A DNA stretch of 64,000 nucleotides from Flavobacterium sp. N2820 (GTDB lineage: Bacteria > Bacteroidota > Bacteroidia > Flavobacteriales > Flavobacteriaceae). The position numbers and the translations under genes are program-made. Positions within the stretch are counted from its first letter, which is position 1. The number at the start of each line of letters is the position of its first letter. The DNA is taken from NCBI RefSeq assembly GCF_025947285.1, contig NZ_CP110008.1:1627001-1691000 (forward strand). Reading direction: 5' to 3'. Below are positions 1 to 9,334 of this stretch, piece by piece. The notes under the pieces were generated by a model, which was not told the origin of the DNA, did no database searches, and saw only the letters and a list, made by a program, of their open reading frames with translations.

Positions 1-1435
1 ACTGAATAAATGGCCCAGTATTTCCAGCAAAATCAACAGATTCTTCTGGATTGAATAGCATTTGTTTTTTCGGATCAACCTTTAACATGTAATATTTCAA
101 CGCACCTAAACCAATTGTTTTGAATAAAACCGCTTTTTCATCTTCAGAATAACCTTCTAATTTTCCTAAATCTTCAGAAATAGTTTGCGCTGTTGTAGTC
201 ATTTCTGCCATTAAATCATCTGCATCTACAACTGTTCCTTCACGAGATTTCATTTTTCCTGAAGGCAATTCTACCATTCCATAGGATAAATGATACAAGC
301 TATCTGCCCAATCAAATCCTAACTTTTTCAAGATTAAGAATAATACTTTAAAATGATAATCTTGTTCGTTTCCAACCGTATAAACCATTCCGCCAACATC
401 AGGAAAATCTTTCACACGTTGGATTGCTGTTCCAATATCTTGTGTCATATAAACCGCTGTTCCGTCTGAACGAAGCACGATTTTTCTATCTAAACCATCC
501 GCCGTTAAATCAATCCAAACTGAACCATCTGGATCTTTCTCGAAAATGCCTTTTTCTAAACCAAATTGCACTACTTCTTTTCCAAGTAAATAGGTGTTTG
601 ATTCATAATAATAGCTATCAAAATTTACGCCAAGATTTTTATACGTTTGTGCAAAACCATCATATACCCATTGGTTCATCGTTTTCCAAAGTGCAATAAC
701 TTCTGGTTTTCCATTTTCCCAATCTAAAAGCATTTGTTGTGCTTCTAAAATAGAAGGAGCCAATTTCTTTGCTTCTTCTTCGGTTTTACCTTGAGCGATT
801 AATGCTGAAATTTCTTTTTTATATTGTTTATCAAACTCCACATAGAAATTCCCAACCAATTTATCCCCTTTCAATCCTGTTGATTCTGGGGTTTGTCCGT
901 TACCGAATTTCTGCCAAGCCAACATCGATTTACAGATATGGATTCCTCTATCGTTAATGATTTGTGTTTTGTATACTTTTTTTCCAGAAGCTTTAATGAT
1001 TTCGGCAACCGAATAACCCAATAAATTGTTTCTGATGTGACCTAAATGCAACGGTTTGTTCGTGTTTGGGGAAGAATATTCGACCATTACCGCTTTTTCT
1101 TCTTCTTTTGGAACTACAAAACCAAACGTTTCGTTGTTTTTAATTGTATTGAAAAATTCCACATAAAAAGCATCCGAGATCACGATGTTTAAAAATCCAC
1201 CTACAACATTGAACTTAGCCACTTCATTTACATTTGCCACTAAGTAACTTCCTATCTGATTTCCAATTTCAACCGGATTACCTTTTAAAGCTTTAACCAA
1301 AGGAAAAACCACCATCGTAATATCACCTTCAAACTCTTTCCTTGTAGCTTGAAATTCAACTTTTTCGATAGAAATATTGAACAATTCAAGAACCGCTTTT
1401 TGGATGTGTGATGTTAATGTGTGATGTAATGTCAT
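1..1435 (-). CDS. argS: Arginyl-tRNA synthetase (3' end of gene outside window)
   Basis: Charges tRNA-Arg with arginine in the cytoplasm. Translating the minus strand from the ATG at 1435 gives 478 residues, against nearly 600 usual for the family, so the anticodon-binding C-terminus lies beyond base 1. The class I signature is visible as SSPNTNKPLHLGHIRNN (HLGH is the HIGH box), and a KMSKS-like GKMKSREGTVVDADDL lies further on. The N-terminal additive domain (about residues 1-110) precedes the catalytic core. A TAnnTTTG promoter element lies at 1458-1465 on the same strand. The upstream gene is divergent. Identification is certain from the signature motifs. Confidence 0.96.
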   Translation of the reverse strand, partial: MTLHHTLTSHIQKAVLELFNISIEKVEFQATRKEFEGDITMVVFPLVKALKGNPVEIGNQIGSYLVANVNEVAKFNVVGGFLNIVISDAFYVEFFNTIKNNETFGFVVPKEEEKAVMVEYSSPNTNKPLHLGHIRNNLLGYSVAEIIKASGKKVYKTQIINDRGIHICKSMLAWQKFGNGQTPESTGLKGDKLVGNFYVEFDKQYKKEISALIAQGKTEEEAKKLAPSILEAQQMLLDWENGKPEVIALWKTMNQWVYDGFAQTYKNLGVNFDSYYYESNTYLLGKEVVQFGLEKGIFEKDPDGSVWIDLTADGLDRKIVLRSDGTAVYMTQDIGTAIQRVKDFPDVGGMVYTVGNEQDYHFKVLFLILKKLGFDWADSLYHLSYGMVELPSGKMKSREGTVVDADDLMAEMTTTAQTISEDLGKLEGYSEDEKAVLFKTIGLGALKYYMLKVDPKKQMLFNPEESVDFAGNTGPFIQ

Positions 1436-1457
1436 TTTTGCCTTTTTTTAGAACGTG

Positions 1458-1465
1458 CAAAGGTA
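1458..1465 (-). promoter_or_regulatory. -7 promoter element of argS
   Basis: On the minus strand this reads TACCTTTG, a perfect match to the Bacteroidetes -7 consensus TAnnTTTG, 23 nt upstream of the argS start. No well-spaced TTG -33 box was found. Confidence 0.5.
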
Positions 1466-1614
1466 AGAATTTTGACAATAGAATGATGAAATAAAATTTT
1501 AGAATTTACCTCCAAATGTTAAAAAAAATAAAAATAACAAAAATGCTGTAACAATTAACAATTGTTGAAGTCTATTAACCACAATCATCAATCATTCTAA
1601 TTAAATAAAAACAA

Positions 1615-4029
1615 ATGAAACTAAAACTAATTATCACCTGTTTCTTGTGTTCTATTGCTTATAGTTTTGCACAAAATTCAGGAAGTATTAAAGGCAAAGT
1701 AATCGACAAAAACACAAATGAAGCCTTACCTTATGTAAACATTATTATAAAAGATAATGATAAAATTGTTACAGGAAGTGTAACCACCGACGACGGAAAT
1801 TTCACAATCAACAAATTAGCATTACAAAAATACACGGTTGAAATTCAATTTATTGGCTATTCCACTGTTGTGAAAAATATCGATTTAAGTACTGATGCTA
1901 ATTTAAATCTAGGCACAATTGCAATTATTGAAGATGTAGCGCAATTAAATGATGTTGAAGTAGTGGCTGAACGTTCAAATATGGTGCAAAAAATCGATAG
2001 AAAAGTAATCAATGTTGGAAAAGATTTAATTGCTTCAGGAACTACAGCTTCTGAAATTATGAATAACATTCCAACCGTTAGCATTGATCCTCAAACCAAA
2101 GAGATTAGCATGAGAGGAAACAGCAATGTTAGGGTTTTAGTAGACGGAAAACCTTCAAATGTTTCGGTGGAGCAATTGTTACAACAAATTCCTTCGGCAT
2201 CGATTAAGCAAATTGAATTGATTACCAATCCTTCGGCAAAATACAATCCAGAAGGAATGAGCGGAATAATTAATATTATTTTACACAAAAATTCGCAAGA
2301 TGGTTTTAATGGCTCATTAAATACTGGAGTAACTTTTGGAATTACACCAAAAACCAATTCAGCTTTAAACATGAATTACCGTGTTGGAAAAGTGAATTTT
2401 TATACCAATTATGGCTTTAATCACGGCATAAATGCAAACAATGGCTTTGTAAATAGCGAAAGAACGAATCAAGAAAATCGTCAAGAATTTCAATTTAAAA
2501 ATAAAAACAATTCGCATCTAATTAAATTTGGAATGGATTATTACATCAACGACAAAAACACGTTATCGGCCTACACCAACCAAAGTTTTACTTATGGTTC
2601 TGGTAGCGGTTTAACAACTGTCGTATATGATGATGCAATTAACAACAGAAATACTACACAACTTTTTGGCAATACGGGTGATGACAAAAATCAGACGTAT
2701 GATATGGTTTTTAAACATGATTTTGATAAAAAAGATGAAAATTTAGAACTTCAATTCAACTATTCTCATACCGTTAGTAACGAAAACACTGTGTATGATG
2801 AAACGATTTCGAATCCAACTTTTAATTTTGACAGAACCAATTTAGTAAAAGGAACTACTGATTATTTTCAGTTTAATGCCGATTATGTAAACCCGTTAAC
2901 TGAAAGTACAAAATTAGAATTGGGTGTTGAAACTAGAATTCAAAATTCGGGTAATCGTTTTAATGATATTAATCCGAGTTTTACTAGTGCAAATAATTCG
3001 TTTGAGTTCGGAAGAAATATTTATTCGGCTTATGCAAATTTTGGGAAGCAAATTGGAAAATGGAGCGGTCAACTTGGTGTTCGTTTAGAATATTTTGACT
3101 TAGATGCCAATTTTGCAATAAATGAAACAAATCCTAGTTTTACTGATGCTCAAAACATTTCTGACGACTTGTTTACGGCTTATCCGTCTGCATTTGTGAC
3201 GTATACTGCAAACGATAAAAACTCATTCAATTTTAATTATTCGAGAAGAGTTGACCGACCAAGTATTGGACAAATTAGTCCAATTAGAGAATGGACAACC
3301 CCATTGATGGAATCTAGAGGAAATCCAGGATTAGTTCCACAATTCACCAATTCATTTGAAGTGAATTATACGAGAACTACAAAAATTGGTTCGATTACGA
3401 GTGGTGTGTTTTACAGAAGTATTTCGGATGAAATTTCAAGAGTCGTTTACAATGACCCAAACAATGTAAATAGAAACATTTTATCCTATGATAATTTTGA
3501 TAATAATGACGCTTTTGGAATTGAAACTTCAGGAAATTTAAAATTTACACAATGGTGGTCTGTTAATGCAAGTGCCGATGTATATTTTAAAACCGCTAAA
3601 GGAACCGTACAAAATGCTAGCACAAATGCCTTAGAAAATGCAGAAGTTGATGTAACTACTTTTAATGCAAGAATCAACAATAGTTTTACAGCTACAAAAG
3701 ATTTGCGTTTTCAATTATTTGGAATGTATAGAGGAAAAGACAGAGGATTACAATATGACAGAGAACCAATGTACAAAATGGATATTGGAGCAACCTACAA
3801 CATTTTAAAAGGAAAAGGAACAATAACAGCTCGTTACAATGATGTTTTTGAAAATATGAACTTTGCATTTGATGGAAATATTCCTTACCGTCAACAAGGT
3901 GCTTTTTACTGGGAAAGTCAAACGTTTTATGTAGGATTCAATTACATTTTTGGTGGTGGAAAAAACCGAGCTTTAGCGAGAAAACAAAGAGATGCTAATG
4001 AAACTCAAAGTGGTGGCGGAATGTTTTAA
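1615..4029 (+). CDS. TonB-dependent outer membrane receptor with regulatory N-domain
   Basis: 804 residues. A signal peptide (1-19, ending SFAQ) is followed by a carboxypeptidase-like regulatory beta-sandwich (about 22-105, starting SGSIKGKVIDKNTNEALPYV), a plug (about 125-225, with SEIMNNIPTVSID and ISMRGNSNVRVLVDGKPS) and a long beta-barrel of the outer membrane beta-barrel family type up to the Gly-rich tail GGGMF. These proteins import large ligands across the outer membrane, powered by TonB. No SusD partner is adjacent, so the substrate (siderophore, peptide or other) cannot be told. The gene stands alone, divergent from argS, and ends at a strong terminator. Confidence 0.9.
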   Translation: MKLKLIITCFLCSIAYSFAQNSGSIKGKVIDKNTNEALPYVNIIIKDNDKIVTGSVTTDDGNFTINKLALQKYTVEIQFIGYSTVVKNIDLSTDANLNLGTIAIIEDVAQLNDVEVVAERSNMVQKIDRKVINVGKDLIASGTTASEIMNNIPTVSIDPQTKEISMRGNSNVRVLVDGKPSNVSVEQLLQQIPSASIKQIELITNPSAKYNPEGMSGIINIILHKNSQDGFNGSLNTGVTFGITPKTNSALNMNYRVGKVNFYTNYGFNHGINANNGFVNSERTNQENRQEFQFKNKNNSHLIKFGMDYYINDKNTLSAYTNQSFTYGSGSGLTTVVYDDAINNRNTTQLFGNTGDDKNQTYDMVFKHDFDKKDENLELQFNYSHTVSNENTVYDETISNPTFNFDRTNLVKGTTDYFQFNADYVNPLTESTKLELGVETRIQNSGNRFNDINPSFTSANNSFEFGRNIYSAYANFGKQIGKWSGQLGVRLEYFDLDANFAINETNPSFTDAQNISDDLFTAYPSAFVTYTANDKNSFNFNYSRRVDRPSIGQISPIREWTTPLMESRGNPGLVPQFTNSFEVNYTRTTKIGSITSGVFYRSISDEISRVVYNDPNNVNRNILSYDNFDNNDAFGIETSGNLKFTQWWSVNASADVYFKTAKGTVQNASTNALENAEVDVTTFNARINNSFTATKDLRFQLFGMYRGKDRGLQYDREPMYKMDIGATYNILKGKGTITARYNDVFENMNFAFDGNIPYRQQGAFYWESQTFYVGFNYIFGGGKNRALARKQRDANETQSGGGMF

Positions 4030-4036
4030 TTTAGTG

Positions 4037-4064
4037 ATTAGGCATTAGGCATTAGGCATTAGGC
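4037..4064 (+). repeat. Tandem heptamer ATTAGGC x4
   Basis: Four exact head-to-tail copies of ATTAGGC (4037-4043, 4044-4050, 4051-4057, 4058-4064) directly after the receptor stop codon and before its terminator. Confidence 0.9.
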
Positions 4065-4070
4065 AAAAAT

Positions 4071-4107
4071 AAAAAAGCGTTCTGAAAATTTCAGAACGCT
4101 TTTTTTA
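4071..4107 (+). terminator. Rho-independent terminator between convergent genes
   Basis: GCGTTCTGAAAATTTCAGAACGC (4077-4099) is a perfect palindrome with a T-run downstream and an A-run upstream, so it can end both the receptor transcript and the facing ketoacyl synthase transcript. Confidence 0.92.
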
Positions 4108-4146
4108 TACTAATCTTTTCTCTTGCTTCTTGCCTCTTTTCTCTTA

Positions 4147-5154
4147 CTACCATCTAATAATCACACTTCCCCAAGTAAATCCTGAACCAAAAGCAGCCAG
4201 AACTACCAAATCGCCTGATTTGATTTTGCCTTGTTCCCAAGCTTCTGTTAAAGCAATTGGAATGGAAGCAGCAGTTGTATTTCCGTATTTTTGTATGTTG
4301 TTAAAAACTTGGTCATCCGTTAAACGAAATTTCTGTTGAATGAATTGTGAAATTCTCAAATTCGCTTGATGTGGCACCAACATAGTAATATCAGAAACTT
4401 GTAAATTATTCGCTTGTAACCCTTCGTTAATGACTTCACTAAAACGAACTACAGCATTTTTAAATACGAATTGTCCGTTCATGTACGGATAATAGCTTTC
4501 GTCATTTGGATCGTTATCGGCAATAATGTCGGTTACCCAACGTTTCCCCATTCCTGGAGCAATTAAGGATAATTCTTCGGCATGTTGTCCTTCAGAATGT
4601 AAATGTGTAGATAAAATTCCTTTTGATAAATCTTCTTCTCTTGAAAGCACAGCTGCTCCAGCGCCATCTCCAAAAATTACCGAAACACCTCTACCGCGAG
4701 TTGTCATGTCTAAACCTGTTGAATGTAGTTCAGAACCGATTACTAAAACATTTTTATACATTCCGGTTTTAATGTATTGATCCGCAATTGAAATAGCATA
4801 CACAAATCCTGAACATTGATTACGAACATCTAAAGCGCCAACCGTTCTTAAACCTAAATCGCGTTGTACTAAAACGCCTGGGCCAGGAAAATAATAATCC
4901 GGACTCAAAGTAGCAAAAATAACAAAATCGATATCTTCTTTTACCACTCCTGATCGCTCAATAGCAATTTTAGCTGCTTTTACACCCATTGAAGTAGTCG
5001 TATCCTCACCTCTTATGATGTGGCGACGTTCTTGAATTCCTGTTCGCTCTTGAATCCATTCATCATTGGTATCCATTTTTTGCGCCAAATCGTTATTAGT
5101 AACAATATTATCTGGCACATAATAACCTAATCCTGATATTTTTGAGTGGTACAT
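4147..5154 (-). CDS. 3-oxoacyl-ACP synthase III (KAS III) family protein
   Basis: 335 residues, full length for the thiolase-fold KAS III family, which condenses acyl-CoA with malonyl-ACP to start fatty acid or lipid synthesis. The triad is intact: Cys114 in RNQCSGF, His262 in VPHQANLRI, and Asn292 in GNTTAASIP. The gene stands alone; the rpmF-plsX neighbours expected for the housekeeping fabH are absent, so it may be a paralogue serving another lipid or secondary pathway. I therefore give no symbol. A TAAATTTG -7 element precedes it. Confidence 0.9.
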   Translation of the reverse strand: MYHSKISGLGYYVPDNIVTNNDLAQKMDTNDEWIQERTGIQERRHIIRGEDTTTSMGVKAAKIAIERSGVVKEDIDFVIFATLSPDYYFPGPGVLVQRDLGLRTVGALDVRNQCSGFVYAISIADQYIKTGMYKNVLVIGSELHSTGLDMTTRGRGVSVIFGDGAGAAVLSREEDLSKGILSTHLHSEGQHAEELSLIAPGMGKRWVTDIIADNDPNDESYYPYMNGQFVFKNAVVRFSEVINEGLQANNLQVSDITMLVPHQANLRISQFIQQKFRLTDDQVFNNIQKYGNTTAASIPIALTEAWEQGKIKSGDLVVLAAFGSGFTWGSVIIRW

Positions 5155-5183
5155 ATTTTAAATTTAAATTAAAAAACAAGATG

Positions 5184-5191
5184 CAAATTTA
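5184..5191 (-). promoter_or_regulatory. -7 promoter element of the KAS III gene
   Basis: Reads TAAATTTG on the minus strand (TAnnTTTG), 30 nt upstream of the start codon. No matching -33 TTG is apparent, so support is moderate. Confidence 0.4.
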
Positions 5192-5337
5192 TCGATTTCT
5201 TAAAAAAGAAATGTATATTTTAAAAAAAATGACAAAATCACAATGTATAAATTTACAAAATAATTAACATGAAATTACTTTTTGGATGTTTTTTTTAAAG
5301 TATTTTAGTGGCACTAATTTTACTAATTCTTACCACA

Positions 5338-7746
5338 ATGAAAAAACAAATAATACTTCTTTTCTTATTGATTAGTGGTTTAACTTTTGCACAAGAAAAC
5401 CTAACTTATCAAAAACCATCAGCTGAAATTTTAGCTTTAGCGGATTATGAAAGAGCACCATCCGTAAGTATGGATTCAAAGAAAGAATACATGCTTTTAA
5501 GTTACAGAAACACTTATAAAACCCTTGAAGATTTGAGTCAAGAAGAGATGCGTTTGGGTGGTTTACGTATCAATCCAATTACGAATATTTCAAGTACAGT
5601 AACTTATATCAATAACTTAAAAATTAGAAAAATTAAAGATAAAGTTGAAATGCAAGTGAGTGGATTACCAAAAAATGCATTAATTACGAATGTTTCTTGG
5701 TCGCCAAATGAACAGAAAATTGCATTTACAAATACCACATTGACTGGCGTTGAATTGTGGATTATTGATGTTGTTTCGGCTTCAGCCAAAAAAATCACAA
5801 CGGATAATTTGAATGCTAATTTAGGAAGTCCTTATAATTGGATGAAAGATAATGAAACTTTATTAGTAAAAATATTGCCTAAAAACCGCCCTGCTTTAAT
5901 TGATAGTGAAAAAGATTTACCTAAAGGACCAACCGTATCAGTAAGTGATGGATCAAAATCGCAGAATAGAACCTATCAAGATTTATTAAAAAACAAAACC
6001 GATGAAGCTAATTTTGACGCTTTAGTAACGTCTGAATTATACAAAATTTCAATTTCTGGAAATGCTACTTTATTTAAATCGGCAGCAATTTATGCAGGTG
6101 AAAGCTTTTCGCCAGACGGAAATTATTTAATGTTAACAACGATTCAAAAGCCCTATTCTTATATTGTTCCTCTTAGTCGTTTTCCTCAAAAATCGGTAGT
6201 TTATGATTTGAATGGAAAAGAAATTAAACTAGTCAACGAAGTACCTCTAACTGAAATTATGCCAAAAGGTTTTTCATCCGTACGAACAGGAAGAAGAAAC
6301 ATGAATTGGAGAGCTGATCAACCAGCCACTTTATATTTTGTAGAAGCTTTAGATGGTGGAAACCAAGCAAAACCGGCTGAATTTAGAGATGAAGTATTTG
6401 TATGGGAAGCACCTTTTTCTTCTAATCCAACTTCATTAATAAAAACAAAACAACGTTATGCAGGAATAATGTGGGCTAACGAAAAAATTGCAATTGTAGC
6501 TGATTCATGGTATGATACGAGAAATACAAAAGCCTATTTATTTAATCCCTCAAATTTAACAATTGCTCCAAAAATTATTGAAGACCGTAATTCACAAGAC
6601 ATCTATTCTGATCCTGGAAATTTTGAAATGATAAAAAATAAATTTGGAAGATATGTAATTGCAGTTGAAAACAACAAAGGTTATTTAATGGGAGCTGGAT
6701 TTACAAAAGATGGGCAATTCCCATTTATTGATGAATATGACTTTACTACTCTGCAAAAAAAGAGACTTTACACTTCAAAAATGAAAGACAAAAAAGAAGA
6801 CTTGTTATCTATTGAAGATTTTAAGAAAGGTGATGTATTAGTAATGATTCAATCTAAAAACGAATATCCAAATTATTATTTTAGAAACATTAAATCTAAC
6901 AATAAGTTAACACCAATTACTTCCTTCAAAAACCCATTTGAAAGCATCAAAAATGTTCACAAAGAAGTTATTAAGTACAAGCGTAAAGATGGTGTTGAAC
7001 TTTCGGGAACATTATACCTACCTGTTGGCTATGATAAAGTAAAAAAAGAAAAACTACCCTTATTAATTTGGGCTTATCCAGCAGAATACAAAGACAAGAA
7101 TTCAGCTGGACAAAACGATAAAAACCCTAACGAATTTACATTTCCAAATTATGGTTCTTTCATTTATTGGGTAACCAAAGGGTATGTCGTTTTAGATGAT
7201 GCCGCTTTCCCGATTATTGGAGAAGGAACTACAGAACCAAATGACACTTTTATTCCGCAATTAGTTGCCAATGCAGAAGCCGCAATTGATGCAGTGGATA
7301 AATTAGGATACATTAATCGCAAAAAAGTAGCAATTGGCGGTCACTCATATGGTGCATTTATGACTGCAAATTTATTAACACATTCTAATTTATTTGCTTG
7401 TGGAATTGCCAGAAGTGGCGCTTACAACAGAACATTAACACCATTTGGATTTCAAAGTGAGCAACGCAATTATTGGGATGTTCCTGAAATTTACAACACT
7501 ATGTCGCCTTTTATGAATGCCGATAAAATGAAAACACCCTTGTTATTGACGCATGGGGAAGCTGATAATAATCCAGGAACGTTTACTTTACAAACAGAAC
7601 GTTATTTTCAGGCTTTGAAAAATTTAGGTGCACCTGTGAGAATGGTTATCTTACCAAAAGAATCTCATGGCTATGCAGCTAAAGACAATATTTTACACTT
7701 GCTTTGGGAACAAGACCAATTTTTAGAAAAATATCTAAAAAATTAG
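5338..7746 (+). CDS. Secreted S9 family (prolyl oligopeptidase-type) serine peptidase
   Basis: 802 residues from the ATG at 5338. The frame is open to a GTG at 5308, but the signal peptide MKKQIILLFLLISGLTFAQ begins at the ATG. A long beta-propeller region is followed by an alpha/beta-hydrolase domain (about residues 560-802). The nucleophile is Ser670 in GGHSYGAF, with Asp in THGEADNNPG and His in KESHGYAAKD. It is probably a periplasmic or surface dipeptidyl- or oligopeptidase that cleaves small peptides. Single-gene unit, convergent with the ABC gene downstream. Confidence 0.9.
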   Translation: MKKQIILLFLLISGLTFAQENLTYQKPSAEILALADYERAPSVSMDSKKEYMLLSYRNTYKTLEDLSQEEMRLGGLRINPITNISSTVTYINNLKIRKIKDKVEMQVSGLPKNALITNVSWSPNEQKIAFTNTTLTGVELWIIDVVSASAKKITTDNLNANLGSPYNWMKDNETLLVKILPKNRPALIDSEKDLPKGPTVSVSDGSKSQNRTYQDLLKNKTDEANFDALVTSELYKISISGNATLFKSAAIYAGESFSPDGNYLMLTTIQKPYSYIVPLSRFPQKSVVYDLNGKEIKLVNEVPLTEIMPKGFSSVRTGRRNMNWRADQPATLYFVEALDGGNQAKPAEFRDEVFVWEAPFSSNPTSLIKTKQRYAGIMWANEKIAIVADSWYDTRNTKAYLFNPSNLTIAPKIIEDRNSQDIYSDPGNFEMIKNKFGRYVIAVENNKGYLMGAGFTKDGQFPFIDEYDFTTLQKKRLYTSKMKDKKEDLLSIEDFKKGDVLVMIQSKNEYPNYYFRNIKSNNKLTPITSFKNPFESIKNVHKEVIKYKRKDGVELSGTLYLPVGYDKVKKEKLPLLIWAYPAEYKDKNSAGQNDKNPNEFTFPNYGSFIYWVTKGYVVLDDAAFPIIGEGTTEPNDTFIPQLVANAEAAIDAVDKLGYINRKKVAIGGHSYGAFMTANLLTHSNLFACGIARSGAYNRTLTPFGFQSEQRNYWDVPEIYNTMSPFMNADKMKTPLLLTHGEADNNPGTFTLQTERYFQALKNLGAPVRMVILPKESHGYAAKDNILHLLWEQDQFLEKYLKN

Positions 7747-7760
7747 GAAAAAACTCAGAA

Positions 7761-7796
7761 AATAGACCTTTGAATTGAAAAATTTAGAGGTCTATT
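7761..7796 (+). terminator. Bidirectional terminator between S9 peptidase and ABC ATPase
   Basis: The 9-bp stem AATAGACCT (7761-7769) pairs with AGGTCTATT (7788-7796). An A-run lies to the left and TTTTAT to the right. It overlaps the ABC gene stop codon at 7792. Confidence 0.6.
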
Positions 7797-8712
7797 TTAT
7801 GGTAAGAAAAACCATTTGTGCTTTTTCAATAATTTGTTCGTTTTCAAAAAACAACGTTTGATTTCCATATTTAGCTTCAATTAAATAATGACTTCCCCTG
7901 AAGTAAGATGTGATTATTTCTACCATTAAATCCGAATTAGAAACCACTTTTAATTGATGCGGATAAACCAAAAGCGTTTCATTGTGGAAAATAATTTCGT
8001 TAACATCACCAAACATAGAAGCAACATACTTATTCTTAGGATGATTGTAAATATTTTTTGGAATACCACTTTCAATAATTTTACCTTCTTTCATGATGAC
8101 AACCTCATCAGCAAATGCTAACACATCAGTACTATCATGTGTGGCAACAATACAAGTTATGTCTCGATTTTTTAGATAAGCAAACAATTTTCTCCGAAGG
8201 CTGTTTTTTCTAAAATTATCAATATGACTAAACGGTTCATCAAGCAATAAAACTTCGGGTTCTAATGCTAATACTCTTGCCAAAGCTACACGTTGCATTT
8301 GACCACCGCTTAATAACTTTGCTTTCACATTGGCATACTCGGTCATTTCAACAATTTCTAATAATTCAGCTATACGAGCTTGTTTTTCTTCTGGAAAAAA
8401 ATTAGAAAGATACTTCCCAACATTTTCTGCTACGGTAATAAAAGGCATTAAATCAAAATCTTGTGCCAAATATTTCATAAAAGGCATTCCTGGAATCAAA
8501 TGAAATTTTGGACCTAAAACTTCAGTAGTATTCCAAAAAATTTGTCCTTCATTCAAATCATATAATCCGTAAATTGCCTTTAACAAAGTACTTTTCCCAC
8601 AACCACTTTCGCCAATTATCGCTAAATTCTTCCCTTTAGTTAAGCCAAATGAGATGGATTGCAAATTGGGCTTATTTATATAGGAAAAGGAAACATTCTG
8701 AACCGTTAGCAT
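7792..8712 (-). CDS. ABC transporter ATP-binding protein
   Basis: 306 residues. Walker A is GESGCGKST (34-42), the Q-loop is near LAQDFDLMP, the signature is LSGGQMQRVALARV (134-147), Walker B is VLLLDEPF (154-161) and the H-loop is in VATHDSTDV. The C-terminal extension (IPKNIYNHPKNKYVASMFGDVN, then a TOBE-like tail) resembles PotA/FbpC-type importer ATPases. No permease or binding protein is adjacent, so the substrate is unknown. The gene is transcribed away from the prophage. Confidence 0.88.
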   Translation of the reverse strand: MLTVQNVSFSYINKPNLQSISFGLTKGKNLAIIGESGCGKSTLLKAIYGLYDLNEGQIFWNTTEVLGPKFHLIPGMPFMKYLAQDFDLMPFITVAENVGKYLSNFFPEEKQARIAELLEIVEMTEYANVKAKLLSGGQMQRVALARVLALEPEVLLLDEPFSHIDNFRKNSLRRKLFAYLKNRDITCIVATHDSTDVLAFADEVVIMKEGKIIESGIPKNIYNHPKNKYVASMFGDVNEIIFHNETLLVYPHQLKVVSNSDLMVEIITSYFRGSHYLIEAKYGNQTLFFENEQIIEKAQMVFLTIK

Positions 8713-8740
8713 GGTATTTTTTTTTTCAAAATTACGAATA

Positions 8741-8767
8741 AAAAAAAGCTACTCAAAAGAGTAGCTT
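8741..8767 (-). terminator. Host terminator facing left, likely that of the ompA-like gene
   Basis: AAGCTACTC (8746-8754), AAAA loop and GAGTAGCTT (8759-8767) form a 9-bp hairpin. Read on the minus strand it is followed by a T-run (8745-8741), so it stops transcripts coming from the right. It lies upstream of the ABC gene and just outside the prophage end. Without the prophage, the gene feeding it would be the ompA-like gene now at 44801-45499. Confidence 0.75.
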
Positions 8768-8792
8768 AATTCATTATCTAAATAAGGGCTAT

Positions 8793-8819
8793 AAAATAAA
8801 TTGTACATAAATAAATAAT
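8793..8819 (+). repeat. Left inverted terminal repeat / transposase site
   Basis: Contains the core TGTACATAAATAAATAAT (8802-8819). Its reverse complement matches 44747-44773 at 24 of 27 positions. Expected role: binding site for the MuA-like transposase at the left phage end. Confidence 0.75.
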
Positions 8820-8821
8820 AT

Positions 8822-8893
8822 AAAAAAGGTCGAAAAGTCTAATAAAATAAGGCTATCAGACCAAAAAAGGTCAAAATGTGCAATAAAATAAAA
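8822..8893 (+). repeat. Two 31-bp direct repeats inside left end
   Basis: 8822-8852 and 8863-8893 are 25/31 identical, 41 bp apart, sharing AAAAAAGGTC and AATAAAATAA. They are probably additional transposase or repressor binding sites, comparable to the multiple subterminal sites of Mu. Confidence 0.7.
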
Positions 8894-8992
8894 CGTGCAT
8901 TAGTACTCTATCTACTACTATTTTAGTTCCATTCACAAAAGCATTTTAAACGCATTTAAACGCTTTACTACTACTCTACGGTACAAACATAC

Positions 8993-9032
8993 AAAAAAGC
9001 CTTATTTTATTGATAAATAAGGCTCTTTTTTT
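8993..9032. terminator. Bidirectional terminator left of the repressor
   Basis: AGCCTTATTT (8998-9007) pairs with AAATAAGGCT (9015-9024), a 10-bp stem with a 7-nt loop. T-runs follow on both strands. It likely ends the leftward repressor transcript before the host ABC gene. Confidence 0.8.
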
Positions 9033-9334
9033 GCTGTTTAAACACCAATTAACAACTATTTAATTGGCTTTTAAAAGTTGGAATCAAAAGAACAACAAAA
9101 ACAATTCATTTTATTAAATTTTTGATTTGCGGTTACAGTTGGGGTTACAGTTGCAGTTACAAAACAATAAAAAAAATTAACTTTTAAAAGATATGTATTA
9201 CAAAAAAACAAGATGAAAGTATTCAAAAACAAGTTTAAAGTAATACTTATTGCCTTTATTAAAACATATAAAAACAACAAAAACCGCTAATTATCAGAGG
9301 TTTAAGTGTTATTTGAGTAAATTTTATATAAAAA

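Larger units (their letters stand above)
8713..9334. other. Prophage left-end control region without genes
   Basis: 622 bp between the ABC gene and the phage repressor. It holds the host terminator, the left inverted terminal repeat (8793-8819), two direct repeats (8822-8852, 8863-8893), short palindromes such as GACCAAAAAAGGTC (8859-8872), a bidirectional terminator (8993-9032) and a threefold 12-bp repeat of GGTTACAGTTG type (9131-9161). The only longer open frame, on the minus strand, looks non-coding. Confidence 0.6.

Noticed and set aside
5308..5337. GTG start for the S9 peptidase
   Set aside because: The signal peptide begins at the ATG 5338; the extra residues would place a hydrophobic stretch before it.
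8768..8776. AATTCATT near 8769-8776 and 44764-44771 as target-site duplication
   Set aside because: The right copy is part of the tandem phage repeat (it also occurs at 44742-44749), so it is phage sequence, and the left copy is not next to the terminal repeat.
9131..9161. Threefold GGTTACAGTTG-type repeat as iteron origin
   Set aside because: Only three imperfect 12-bp copies, no replication initiator nearby, and the phage replicates by transposition.
9071..9280. Open frame of 69 codons on the minus strand in the left end
   Set aside because: Low-complexity Phe/Leu/Thr composition from AT-rich and 12-bp repeat DNA, no promoter, no family pattern, located in the phage control region.
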